A DNA stretch of 64,000 nt from Grimontia kaedaensis (GCF_023746615.1 NZ_CP082275.1:3286001-3350000), one strand, 5' to 3'. Positions 33,263 through 41,887 are shown, counted from the first letter of the stretch. The notes: generated by a model not told the origin, from the sequence alone. Made by a program: numbers and translations.

Positions 33263-34516
33263 TTAGACTGGGAAAAAGTAGAGGCTGTATCCATCACGCT
33301 TTTTCACTTCAATGAGCCCATCCTCTACAAGCGCTTTTAATGCTCTGCCAACACGGCCACTTTGGTTGATGGGAAAGCTCATGTTTTTACAAATATGACC
33401 AGCTGTAAGCCACTCAAACTGGGAATCTGAGCATTCTCTGGATTCGCAAATACGCTCTTTCAGCAATTCGTACCAAGGCCCTTTATCGACAAATGACTCA
33501 TTGGCCTCTCCAATCAACTTCAGTTCCTCTTCAGAGAGATGCCAGCCTTCGCCGCGCTCGTACCAGTGTTTCACTTCGAGCCAAAATTGTATAAGAGACT
33601 CTGGATCTACTAGTGTAGTTCTGCCGTTGGGAGTGAACTTCCACCCAAGTATGTTGTTAACTGTTTCAATGTCTATGCGGCCTTCAATTTCAATCGATGC
33701 GTATCGGGTATTACCGGTTGCATCTTTTAGGAAGTCAGCTCGGTTTACTGTTCCAATGAAATTGGTCTGGCGAGGCTTATGGATATCCGAACGCCCAAAT
33801 GGAGGTCGAATAGTATCCATCCCCTTAGTAATAAAAGCCTTCAGTGCACCCTGGCTGTGCTTTGTCGTGGTTTCCAACTCTCCGAGCTCTACAATCCAAG
33901 CCCGAATGCACGTTAGTACCTGATCTTTATTGTGAGGGTTTAGCTCTGCACCTTCGAGGAATCCGTGGTCAACGACACTTGCAAGTCTTTGGATGAATGC
34001 CGTTTTAACGCTAGATTGCTCACCCTTTATTGTAGGAATCAGCTTACTTTTAAAACCGGGCTCATAAACAGAAGCAATACAGCCAACAAGCCACCGAGTT
34101 AAAGCAATCTTAGCGACTATTGGATTCGTTGCCGGTAAACACTGAATGACCTCATTGACCCGACATACCCCATCCCACTTTTTTGCTGCTAAAAGACGCT
34201 GAACGGGGTGATAGTCGTTTTCTCTAGCTACTGTGATGAGGTGATCATCGATACCCTGTTTTGGAAAACCTGTTATGGAAGAAACGCTGATGAGCTTACT
34301 TCTGAGCTCATCTTCTTTGAAAATAATATTTTTATGATGAACTTCGACGCGATACGTCATTAAGTTGAATGCCGCTTTAAATCCCACAAAGTGAAGTAAG
34401 GCAGAGAGGTTTTCCGCTGTATTCTGTATTCGCTTCTGCCCTCCTCGCTCACTGACATGCGGAAAATCTGGCAACTCGGGACTAGGTGGCGTCTTTTGTT
34501 CATTAATCCGTTTCAT
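33263..34516 (-). CDS. VapE-like virulence-associated E family protein (satellite replication module)
   Basis: A 417-residue protein of the VirE/VapE superfamily of primase-associated helicase-like ATPases used by phage satellites and islands. Matching segments are VARENDYHPVQRLLAAKKWDG, the family segment before the P-loop, WIVELGELE (Walker B, about 206-214), ETTTKHSQGALKAFITK, and PPFGRSDIHKPRQTNFIGTVN. The normal Walker A GxxxxGK[ST] is here GEQSSVKT (about 163-170), so the second glycine is replaced by valine and ATP binding may be lost. The start at 34516 is just behind the alpA stop, with AGGAG upstream. The C-terminus has a winged-helix look (GRVGRALKALVEDGLIEVKK). Confidence 0.85.
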   Translation of the reverse strand: MKRINEQKTPPSPELPDFPHVSERGGQKRIQNTAENLSALLHFVGFKAAFNLMTYRVEVHHKNIIFKEDELRSKLISVSSITGFPKQGIDDHLITVARENDYHPVQRLLAAKKWDGVCRVNEVIQCLPATNPIVAKIALTRWLVGCIASVYEPGFKSKLIPTIKGEQSSVKTAFIQRLASVVDHGFLEGAELNPHNKDQVLTCIRAWIVELGELETTTKHSQGALKAFITKGMDTIRPPFGRSDIHKPRQTNFIGTVNRADFLKDATGNTRYASIEIEGRIDIETVNNILGWKFTPNGRTTLVDPESLIQFWLEVKHWYERGEGWHLSEEELKLIGEANESFVDKGPWYELLKERICESRECSDSQFEWLTAGHICKNMSFPINQSGRVGRALKALVEDGLIEVKKRDGYSLYFFPV

Positions 34517-34518
34517 CA

Positions 34519-34704
34519 CTAATCCACTCCTTGCTCTTCCAACCAAGCCTGAAAGACGGATGCTTTCCAGCCAAGGCAACGACCATTAAATTGGATAGGT
34601 TTAGGGAAACGTTTCTCTTTTGCCCACCAACGCCAAATCGTTTTGGGGTCACGGTTGAGAGCAGCAGACACTTCTTGCAGTGACATAATTCTATCTTGCG
34701 GCAT
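34519..34704 (-). CDS. alpA: AlpA family regulator
   Basis: A 61-residue helix-turn-helix protein (MSLQEVSAALNRDPKTIWRW, then RFPKPIQFNGRCLGWKASVFQAWLEEQ). This is the standard AlpA layout with a final tryptophan-containing helix. AlpA activates excision or satellite gene expression in P4-like and PICI elements. GAGGAGG precedes the ATG. The ribosome site lies inside an imperfect inverted repeat (34705-34750). The gene is followed 2 bp later by vapE, so they are coupled. Confidence 0.88.
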   Translation of the reverse strand: MPQDRIMSLQEVSAALNRDPKTIWRWWAKEKRFPKPIQFNGRCLGWKASVFQAWLEEQGVD

Positions 34705-34750
34705 GGTAACCTCCTCGAAGCAGTTGTTGCCGTTAACTAAGGAGGTTGCC
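34705..34750 (-). promoter_or_regulatory. Possible ribosome-site-sequestering hairpin before alpA
   Basis: On the minus strand GGCAACCTCCT (34750-34740) can pair with AGGAGGTTACC (34715-34705), which contains the alpA Shine-Dalgarno sequence; 10 of 11 positions pair and the loop is 24 nt. Such a fold would hold the ribosome site closed. Confidence 0.55.
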
Positions 34751-34771
34751 GGTTAGCAGTTCTAAGCTCAC

Positions 34772-34810
34772 GAAAGATAAATAACTTTCGGAGAAAGTTA
34801 TTTATCTTTC
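34772..34810 (-). terminator. Long perfect hairpin between the unknown gene and alpA
   Basis: GAAAGATAAATAACTTTC / GAAAGTTATTTATCTTTC, 18-bp perfect arms with a three-base loop. It lies 5 bp after the stop of the 34815-35642 gene. There is no room for a normal promoter between it and the alpA leader, so it may be an attenuator. Confidence 0.72.
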
Positions 34811-34814
34811 TACT

Positions 34815-35642
34815 TCAGTTGCTTTTGAACCAATTAGCGATTGTTTTCTCACAAGGAAGGTCATCATAGGGAGTATTAGTTTTATTGAAATGCTCTTGGA
34901 TGGCAGCAAGTGCGATAGAGGGCTTATTGATGACACCTTCACCCAACTCAGGAATACTCATCACCAGGGCTTTTATCATTGCAACTTGCTTTGGTTCAGT
35001 GCGTGGTTTCCTTTGTTTTTTTGGTTCACCATAGGCTTGGTAATAGACCTCACTCACCGTTCTGCCTTCGAGAGTCGCCTGCTTAATAAGCAGTAAGTCT
35101 TCGCGAGAGATAAGCCATTCTTTAAGACAGCGGGGCTGTTCGACTGTCGCTTTGATTTGAAGGACATCATCAACGTCAGGCGGTAATTCAGCCAATACAC
35201 ATAGCGGTTTGCCTTCCTTTCCAACAAACTTGAATTCTTCATCAGCCTCCAGCCGCCAACTTCCTGCTATCTCACCAACACAAGATACTTTCCACCCCGT
35301 TTGCTCAGGGAAAAAGCTCAACTCAGCCAAATCCGAGAACTCAGTGATTTCGTTAATGCTATCCACTTTGATATCACAAGAAATAAAGTCGTCTACCCGA
35401 TGCCCATCTGTAGCGACGGACAACTTATCGACAAGAGTTTTGTTGCTAGTGACTATCTCAATGTTTTCTGAGAGAAGGGAGATCTTTGGCGGTACAAACA
35501 GCGAAACCTCCCCCATTTTGATGAGGTGCTCAATATCCCATTCTTCCACTCCGTATGGTTTGAAAAGAGATACAGCTCTAGAAACATCCGCATATTCGAT
35601 AGGCGGAAAAGCGCGCGCAAAGGCACTTGTCTGATTTTCCAA
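34815..35642 (-). CDS. Unknown protein of the satellite module
   Basis: A 275-residue soluble protein starting 3 bp after the integrase stop, so cotranscribed with it. No domain was recognised with confidence. The last 100 residues have a basic segment (YGEPKKQRKPRTEPKQ) followed by a helix pattern ending EKTIANWFKSN, which looks like a DNA-binding helix-turn-helix end. The first 60 residues contain VSRAVSLFKPYGVEEWDIEHLIKMGE-like helices, also resembling a DNA-binding segment (a MerR-like turn). A regulator or replication accessory role is plausible from position only. Confidence 0.6.
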   Translation of the reverse strand: MENQTSAFARAFPPIEYADVSRAVSLFKPYGVEEWDIEHLIKMGEVSLFVPPKISLLSENIEIVTSNKTLVDKLSVATDGHRVDDFISCDIKVDSINEITEFSDLAELSFFPEQTGWKVSCVGEIAGSWRLEADEEFKFVGKEGKPLCVLAELPPDVDDVLQIKATVEQPRCLKEWLISREDLLLIKQATLEGRTVSEVYYQAYGEPKKQRKPRTEPKQVAMIKALVMSIPELGEGVINKPSIALAAIQEHFNKTNTPYDDLPCEKTIANWFKSN

Positions 35643-35645
35643 ATT

Positions 35646-36944
35646 TTACCCCCTAAGTGGCACAACATTAGAATCATCTTGGTCGACACCCAGCAGGCGT
35701 ACTTCCCATGCTTCAAGCGCACGCCTTTTCTCTGATAAATAGTCATATCTATCATAGTGTTTTGAGCTGACATCGTTCATAGCATGGTTCTGAATTCGGT
35801 CTCTCAACTCTTTACTGATACCTATCTCCCCCATCAAAGTCTTGCATGTTCGACGCAAGTCCCTCGGAATAAAGTGCTCAAAGTGGGGATGGTCTTCTCT
35901 GTATCTGGCAATCACCTGACTCAGCGAGTCCAAACGGATATGTTTAGAAAGGTCTCGGGTATGGGGAAAGATGTAGGGATTACCTTCTGAATAACTCTTA
36001 ATTTGCCTGAAAAGATCCATCGCTGTATCCGTCAAAGGCAATAGATGGTCTCGTTTGTTTTTGGAAACATCGGCTACAACTAAGAGTGTTTTTTCTTCCC
36101 AGTTTATCGCTTCCCATTTGGATGCCGCCAGCTCATAAGGACGTTGGCCGCCAGTGTGAATACACAGTAAAAGTAGCGCTCTCATCACCGGGCTAGCTCT
36201 AACACCCTCGACTTCATGCTCAATATCATGCATGAACTCTCTTAGCTCTGGGTAAGAAAGGAACCGCTGCCCCACACGCTCTGCACTTTTTTGAATTCTA
36301 ACCAGAGACACTGGGTTGGATAACAAAGCAAACTTGCTATGTTTTTGGTAATTTGCAGGGTCATAATCATGATTTAGACCATGATTAAATGCAGCATGAA
36401 GGTAGCTGCGAACACGGTTACACTGTGTCAGCGCACCTCTGTTAACCATGTGCGATAAAGCCCAAATGAGATCTTTAGTAGTGACATCGCAAGCTTTCGT
36501 CTCAGGAGGGATAAAAGGATACACTTCCTTTTCCAGGGCACGGTATACACTCTGGTGAGTTCGCTTCCCGTCTTTTTTCATTTGAGCCACATAGCTTTTG
36601 AACAATTCTTCTATCGAGCCCTTAGCTTGTTGTTCTTCAATCTCTTTTTGTTTCTGGCGTTCTTGCCTCTCCAGTTCGCTTTTAGGATCCATGCCCTGCA
36701 TGAGCATGTCAGAAAAACGTTCAATTCTTTCTCTGGCATCAGATAGGCTAACTTTGGGAAAGTCACCGATAGAAATAAATACAGGCTTGCCGTCACGATA
36801 GTATCGGTAAACAAACGTTTTCCTGCCTCCTGGATAGACTTTCAGACCAAGTCTTCCTGTGCCTCTCGTCCTTGTATTGTCCCAAACATAATATGCATTT
36901 TTCTTCGGCTTCAGCCCAGCAAGCTCACGTTGCGTCACAGTCAT
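35646..36944 (-). CDS. int: P4-type tyrosine integrase of the island
   Basis: A 432-residue integrase of the group that targets tRNA genes. The N-terminal DUF4102-like arm-binding domain shows GTGRLGLKVYPGGRKTFVYR and VSLSDARERIER; a SAM-like domain follows (about 110-215). The catalytic domain has TGGQRPYELAASKW (box I arginine), KNKRDHLLPLTD, PRDLRRTCKTLMG and NHAMNDVSSKHYDRYDY with the nucleophile tyrosine. The usual box II histidine is Pro-Arg here, as in several P4-like relatives. The start at 36944 has AAGGAAGG upstream; the frame opens 18 codons earlier. It is 184 bp from attR and reads away from it. Confidence 0.93.
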   Translation of the reverse strand: MTVTQRELAGLKPKKNAYYVWDNTRTRGTGRLGLKVYPGGRKTFVYRYYRDGKPVFISIGDFPKVSLSDARERIERFSDMLMQGMDPKSELERQERQKQKEIEEQQAKGSIEELFKSYVAQMKKDGKRTHQSVYRALEKEVYPFIPPETKACDVTTKDLIWALSHMVNRGALTQCNRVRSYLHAAFNHGLNHDYDPANYQKHSKFALLSNPVSLVRIQKSAERVGQRFLSYPELREFMHDIEHEVEGVRASPVMRALLLLCIHTGGQRPYELAASKWEAINWEEKTLLVVADVSKNKRDHLLPLTDTAMDLFRQIKSYSEGNPYIFPHTRDLSKHIRLDSLSQVIARYREDHPHFEHFIPRDLRRTCKTLMGEIGISKELRDRIQNHAMNDVSSKHYDRYDYLSEKRRALEAWEVRLLGVDQDDSNVVPLRG

Positions 36945-37084
36945 ACTCAACCCTTCCTTAACTACATCAACTCTGATTATAGATAAATTACAGGTCATGT
37001 TATGCCATCACCTGATGTCACCTAATGAGACATGACAGTATGAGCGAAAATATTATTTATCAATATATAACATATATATATGTC

Positions 37085-37116
37085 GAAATGAGATGTGGTG
37101 AGATGAAATGAGATGT
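37085..37116. repeat. Direct repeats beside attR, possible integrase arm sites
   Basis: GAAATGAGATGT occurs twice (37085-37096 and 37105-37116) with 8 bp between. It lies between the integrase start and the att core, where arm-type or excisionase sites would be expected. Confidence 0.55.
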
Positions 37117-37127
37117 CTAATAATCAT

Positions 37128-37157
37128 GACTCATAATCGATTGGTCTCCAGTTCAAA
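37128..37157 (+). repeat. attR of the genomic island
   Basis: A 30-bp copy of the tRNA-Ile2 segment 19333-19362 with a single T for C change at 37146. The match ends exactly at CAGTTCAAA, and the sequence beyond is unrelated to the tRNA. Confidence 0.9.
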
Positions 37158-37628
37158 AATACTCATTATAAGCTAAACCTTTCGCATAATTTTCAACATG
37201 AAGGAGAAAGATCAGTAGGTGCGAAGCAGGAATGCGGTAAAGCATATTTCTGCCTCTGTACATAACGCCAAGCTTAACCCCAAAACTCACAAAGTCTGGG
37301 TTAGTTTTCAGCGCTAGTGATGTTTGGCGTGATGTATTCCAATTTCAGGCAGCGGAAGCGTCAGGTAGGTTCAAATCCATATCCCTCCCCTCTGACTCTA
37401 AGAACAGTGTGGCCAAATGTAACAGCGATTTACTCTTTCAATTTTATGAAATTACCGCCGCAAATGTTGCTGTTTGTGCAGTGTGCCTGAATTTGCGCGC
37501 ATGAACCTCTAGTGATGGTTTTATTATTTTCTGTTTCGTATATAAGACCAATGAAACAAAAGCGAATCATAGTTTCGTTTGAAAAGATGTATCCCAAGGA
37601 GATTGGGAAAAGCAAGCAAGGAAAGAAC
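37158..37628. other. Right flank of the island, no gene
   Basis: No credible gene. It has a long imperfect inverted repeat from ACGCCAA (37265-37271) to TTGGCGT (37324-37330), with TAACCC/GGGTTA inside. The lipoxygenase frame is open from 37512, but the best ribosome site is at 37617. Confidence 0.5.
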
Positions 37629-39800
37629 ATGCAACCTAAAACCTCCTCTATGCCTCCATCACTTCCCCAAACTCTTTCTCAGAAAGCTATTCAGGATAGA
37701 GCGTTTCAGGTATCGGTATCACAAGCGTCATATAACTATATGTTCAGCTATATTGAGCCGTTATCCCTATCTGCAGGGCTGCCTAAAGGAGAGGAGTTTA
37801 CGCTCGAGTATGAAGCGAAAGTTACTAAGGTCTTTTTACCCTTGCTGGAAAACTTCACCAAGGTTGTTGTGTCTTTGCTTGAGCGGGAGCTGCAGGACGA
37901 TTTAACCGGTGATGTCTCAGAGGCGATCAAAGAGGTTAACGATGCCTACCAGGCGTTAAAATCGCCAAGCTCCCCGCTGGCTATGATTGAAGATGCTGCG
38001 GCAACCAAGGCGTTGCTCGAGGCGCTGGCTGAGGTACCCAATGCTATTAGAGGGACGCTTCAAGACCTTTCTCACTTACCCAAAGATTTCGTGCGTATTG
38101 TTGAAGGGCTGACGAAAGTCACCAAGCAATTTGAGTCAGAGGGTTTTACGGCATTTCTTAAAGACACGCTTTACTACACCTTGAATGACGAGAGTGGGTC
38201 TCAGTATCTCAAACCGAAAGGACTGGCAGATTACGAGTTGCTGTTTAACACCTTGCCGACACCTCAAGCCTTGAATGTCGAGCGCAAAGCATGGATGCCG
38301 CAAGATGATTTACCGATTTGTCTGCAAGATTGGTACTTTGGCTACATGCAAATTGCGGGGTTCAATACCACTAACCTCAAAGGTGTCAGAACGAAGAAAG
38401 AAGCGCATGAGAATGTGTATTTACTGGCTGAGCTTTTGGAAAAAATGCCCGTTAGTGATGACACCTTGCAGCAAGTGAGCGGCAATAATACGTTAACGCT
38501 TACTGAAGCCGCCAATAAAGGCTTATTGTACGTTTGCGATTATGCCATGTTTGAAGGCAAGAAAGGCGCTCCTTTACATGGTCTACACCGTTACCCTGAA
38601 GCGCCAATTGCGCTGTTTTATTGGAATGCGTCGCCACCACACGGCTACCCGACTGACGGTGCCATGCAACCTATCGCCATTCAATTAGGGCAGCATTTTG
38701 ATGCCGACACCACGCCGATTTTTACGCCAAATGACTGCACCAATAATAATGATGTGGATGGCGCAAAATGGCTGCTGGCAAAAATGGTGGTTCAGAACGC
38801 CTGTACGATTGAGCATGAAACCGTGGCGCATTTAGGCGCGTGCCATTTGGTGATTGAACCCATTGTTGTCGCCAGCCATCGACAGTTGCCACAAACACAC
38901 CCGCTGATGGTGCTATTGAAGCCTCATTTCCGATTTACCTTGGACATTAACCATGGCGCTTACACCAGCTTGATGGTGCCAGGCGGCGTTGTAGCCTCCG
39001 TGATTTCAACCTCACATCAGGAAACCGCAGAAATACTGGTAGACGCTTATGAAAAGCGCCGGTTTGATGACCAGTATCCAGACAAGATCTTCCATCAACG
39101 TGGTGTCTCAAGCGACTCATTACCGTCTTTCCCATTCAGGGAAGATACCCTCGACCTTTGGGCGGCGATTCAGCAATTCGTGACGGATTACCTGTCGCTT
39201 TACTACGAGGGCGAAACGGCGGAAGCACGCAATAAAACGGTGTTGGATGATTTTGAACTGCAAGCCTGGGTAAATGAGCTGGTTAATCCAAAACGCGCCG
39301 CAGTGAGGGGCTTAGATGGCTTAACGGCAACGAATGATGAAAAGAGCCCAGTACAAATCGACAGTTTTGATTATCTCTGCCGTGTCGTTGCGCAAATCAT
39401 TTATACCGCAAGTGCCCAACATGCTTCTGTGAACTATGCGCAGTACCCGCTGATGTCTTATATCCCAGGAGCAAGCGGAACGCTTTATAAGCCAATGCCA
39501 GGACGCAGTGAAATACTTGCTCAGGAAGACGTGGTTGATTGGCTTCCACCTTTGGATGTGGCGCTGTATCAAACCTCATTCGCCTACCTGTTAGCTGGCG
39601 TGCAATATGACACCCTTGGTCACTATACGGATGACCCAAGAAACCAATATTTCAACGACAAACGTGTGGCACCGATACTGGCTCAGTTCCACATGAACTT
39701 AAACAGAATCGAAGCCGATATTCATGAGCGCAATGCCTCACGACCTATGCCGTATGTGATGCAACTGCCTTCTTTGATACCGAATAGCATCAGTATTTAA
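37629..39800 (+). CDS. Lipoxygenase family protein
   Basis: A 723-residue non-haem iron dioxygenase that would insert oxygen into polyunsaturated fatty acids. All expected metal ligands are visible: HETVAH (H-x4-H) within WLLAKMVVQNACTIEHETVA, followed by HLVIEPIVVASHRQLPQTHP which is the hallmark segment; later HASVN (His and Asn four apart) and the C-terminal isoleucine of SLIPNSISI. The start at 37629 has AAGGA 6 nt upstream; ATGs upstream in the same frame lack ribosome sites. No signal peptide is seen, unlike the secreted enzyme of Pseudomonas aeruginosa. It is 84 bp before a diguanylate cyclase gene in the same direction. Lipoxygenases are uncommon in bacteria. Confidence 0.92.
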   Translation: MQPKTSSMPPSLPQTLSQKAIQDRAFQVSVSQASYNYMFSYIEPLSLSAGLPKGEEFTLEYEAKVTKVFLPLLENFTKVVVSLLERELQDDLTGDVSEAIKEVNDAYQALKSPSSPLAMIEDAAATKALLEALAEVPNAIRGTLQDLSHLPKDFVRIVEGLTKVTKQFESEGFTAFLKDTLYYTLNDESGSQYLKPKGLADYELLFNTLPTPQALNVERKAWMPQDDLPICLQDWYFGYMQIAGFNTTNLKGVRTKKEAHENVYLLAELLEKMPVSDDTLQQVSGNNTLTLTEAANKGLLYVCDYAMFEGKKGAPLHGLHRYPEAPIALFYWNASPPHGYPTDGAMQPIAIQLGQHFDADTTPIFTPNDCTNNNDVDGAKWLLAKMVVQNACTIEHETVAHLGACHLVIEPIVVASHRQLPQTHPLMVLLKPHFRFTLDINHGAYTSLMVPGGVVASVISTSHQETAEILVDAYEKRRFDDQYPDKIFHQRGVSSDSLPSFPFREDTLDLWAAIQQFVTDYLSLYYEGETAEARNKTVLDDFELQAWVNELVNPKRAAVRGLDGLTATNDEKSPVQIDSFDYLCRVVAQIIYTASAQHASVNYAQYPLMSYIPGASGTLYKPMPGRSEILAQEDVVDWLPPLDVALYQTSFAYLLAGVQYDTLGHYTDDPRNQYFNDKRVAPILAQFHMNLNRIEADIHERNASRPMPYVMQLPSLIPNSISI

Positions 39801-39884
39801 TCATTGGCAGTTCCCTGCTGGGTATCCGGCAATGCTTGGCAGGGAGTGACAGTGATAAGCCCATTAACTCAGGAATATAAATGC

Positions 39885-41729
39885 ATGTGGCAACGTCGGA
39901 TTAATCACTTTTTATCACTGGTTTTTTCCGTCCTGTTTATCACTTTCAGTATCTCTGGTTTTGCTTCTGCAGAAACGACCATTGATTTGTCACAGTGGGA
40001 AAGCGGAGGGTCGACGGTTGATAAATTCCGTTTTATCGATGATCCCTCGTATGAGTTAACCATTGATGATGTTGTGCCCATCACAGACTGGCAGCGCCCC
40101 GAAAAAGGCGAAGTTAACCGAGGATTTTCGACGCTTCCAACTTGGATAACATTTCAGTTATCTAATCCTGAGCCCGTCAGTAAAAAGATCATTGTGGAGT
40201 ATGTGGAGCCGTCCGTAGATACCATCAATTTCTACTTCCGCTTGAAGGGTAGTGACGGCACATTCACGCATCAACGCTTTGTTTACACTCAGCCCACAGA
40301 CTCGCGGCCAGTGTCTTTTTACAGGCCTGCATTCTCTGTCGAAGTCCCGCCTGAATCAGAGGTTGAGGTTTACTACCGCCTCTTTCAGGGAAGTGAATTC
40401 CCTATGCACAAGTTTGACTCGATGCGTATCTGGGAAGAGTCTGATTTTTACCACTCTACACATGTAGAGTTGTCTCTATTGGTGATTTTGTTATGTGTTG
40501 AAATTGCTATGGGTCTGTCTACCCTGCTCGCCTATTTCGCCACAAAGGACCGTCTTTATCTTTATTACACCGCTTTTGCATTTTCAGCAGCGTCGCTTTT
40601 TGCCGCATTCAGTGGAGTATGGAGCTATTTAATCGCATCACAGCACTATGAGTTATGGATGGTGGTGCTTCAGATAAATATTTGCCAACTCTCCGCCATT
40701 CTTTTTGTCCGTCACTTTTTGAATGTGCCGGAGCACTTACCACGTGTTGATAAAATCATGCTGGCAGTGGTGGCAGTGGTGGCGGTCGGCGTGGTGCTTA
40801 ACCTCTTTGGTAAGCCTTACCTTTCCCGAATCATCATTGATTTTACGGCGATTGGAGCTTTCTTCCTGATCCCACTTGGCATCTATGCGCACAAGAAGAA
40901 AGTGCCACACGCACTTCTGTTTTCAGGAAGTTGGGTCTTCTTTGCCATTGGTATGGCACTCGCCTCGGCAAGGCTCAGAGGATACATCGCAGATAGCGCT
41001 TTCGCTGAGTGGCTGATTTATTTTGGTGGTCTGATTGAAGTCATCCTGCTGACCACGGTCATGATCCTTCGATTCAAGCACATGCAACGAGAAAAGCAGC
41101 GCATTGAAGCAGAGCACTGGCAACATCTGGAAAATGCTGCGCACGTGCTGGAAGAAAGGGTTAAAGAGCAAACCAAGCAGCTATATGAAGCCAAAGCGCT
41201 TGCCGAAAAAGAAGCCCGCACCGATTTGCTGACAGGGCTACCGAATAGACGTTCTTTCTTTGAAGGCGCACAGCAATTCATTGAGCGGGCCAAACGAAAC
41301 ACCTCGCCAAATTTGCGCCTGCTAATGATCGATATTGATCACTTCAAAAAGGTGAATGACACATACAGTCATGCCTGTGGAGACGCCGTTCTTCGACATG
41401 TCGGCAAGGTGTTAAACCAATCACTGCGAAAAACCGATCTCCTCTCGCGTCTCGGAGGAGAAGAGTTTGCTGTGATCATGGAAAACACACCGGGAGAGGC
41501 CGCTCAGAGAATGACAGAACGCTTGCTTTCAGCCGTAGAAGATTCGGATATCGAGTTCGAAGGCCAATTTGTTCGCGTCACCATTTCTGTCGGTATGGCC
41601 ACTTGGCATCCCACTCAAAATCTCGACCAATTGCTGCAAAATGCTGACCATGCGTTATACCAAGCCAAACGAGAAGGCCGTAATCGCATAGTCTACGCAC
41701 CTAGGAAAAACGAAGTGCCACTGCTGTAA
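39885..41729 (+). CDS. 7TMR-DISM diguanylate cyclase
   Basis: An inner-membrane protein of 614 residues. A signal peptide (about 1-28) is followed by a periplasmic 7TMR-DISM type 2 sensor domain (about 30-185), seven membrane helices (about 190-390), a coiled coil and a GGDEF domain (about 445-605). The active site is GGEEF in LSRLGGEEFAVIM, with the inhibitory RxxD site (RKTD) five residues before it, so product feedback is likely. The substrate helix LLTGLPNRRSFF is complete. It makes c-di-GMP from GTP in response to an external signal. The ATG at 39885 was chosen for the signal peptide; AGGA lies 11 nt upstream. Confidence 0.92.
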   Translation: MWQRRINHFLSLVFSVLFITFSISGFASAETTIDLSQWESGGSTVDKFRFIDDPSYELTIDDVVPITDWQRPEKGEVNRGFSTLPTWITFQLSNPEPVSKKIIVEYVEPSVDTINFYFRLKGSDGTFTHQRFVYTQPTDSRPVSFYRPAFSVEVPPESEVEVYYRLFQGSEFPMHKFDSMRIWEESDFYHSTHVELSLLVILLCVEIAMGLSTLLAYFATKDRLYLYYTAFAFSAASLFAAFSGVWSYLIASQHYELWMVVLQINICQLSAILFVRHFLNVPEHLPRVDKIMLAVVAVVAVGVVLNLFGKPYLSRIIIDFTAIGAFFLIPLGIYAHKKKVPHALLFSGSWVFFAIGMALASARLRGYIADSAFAEWLIYFGGLIEVILLTTVMILRFKHMQREKQRIEAEHWQHLENAAHVLEERVKEQTKQLYEAKALAEKEARTDLLTGLPNRRSFFEGAQQFIERAKRNTSPNLRLLMIDIDHFKKVNDTYSHACGDAVLRHVGKVLNQSLRKTDLLSRLGGEEFAVIMENTPGEAAQRMTERLLSAVEDSDIEFEGQFVRVTISVGMATWHPTQNLDQLLQNADHALYQAKREGRNRIVYAPRKNEVPLL

Positions 41730-41887
41730 ATGCGGTGGCATGCCTTTCATTTTCAACACGCCATTCTTTAATCCCCTTGTGCCAAATCGCACAAAGTTTA
41801 ACCAAATCAAGTTTCTAATCCGTAAATATCACTACACTGAAAAAATGGCTTAAGTTGGATTAGTCCTCAAAACCCAAGGGGAAAGGT

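Larger units (their letters stand above)
19333..37157. mobile_element. Integrated genomic island at tRNA-Ile2
   Basis: About 17.8 kb between the two 30-bp direct repeats. It contains two tyrosine integrases of different families (21344-22207 and 35646-36944), an excisionase-like protein, two AlpA-like DNA-binding proteins, a VapE-like protein and a cargo of toxin-antitoxin and defence-like genes. The cargo from about 25.2 to 33.2 kb is visibly more AT-rich than the flanking chromosome. No conjugation, phage structural or transfer genes are visible, so it is a satellite-like or integrative mobilisable island. Two integrases suggest that it is a composite of two elements. Confidence 0.88.

Noticed and set aside
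37365..37380. GGTTCAAATCC resembling a tRNA T-loop right of the island
   Set aside because: No acceptor, anticodon or T-stem pairing could be built around it.
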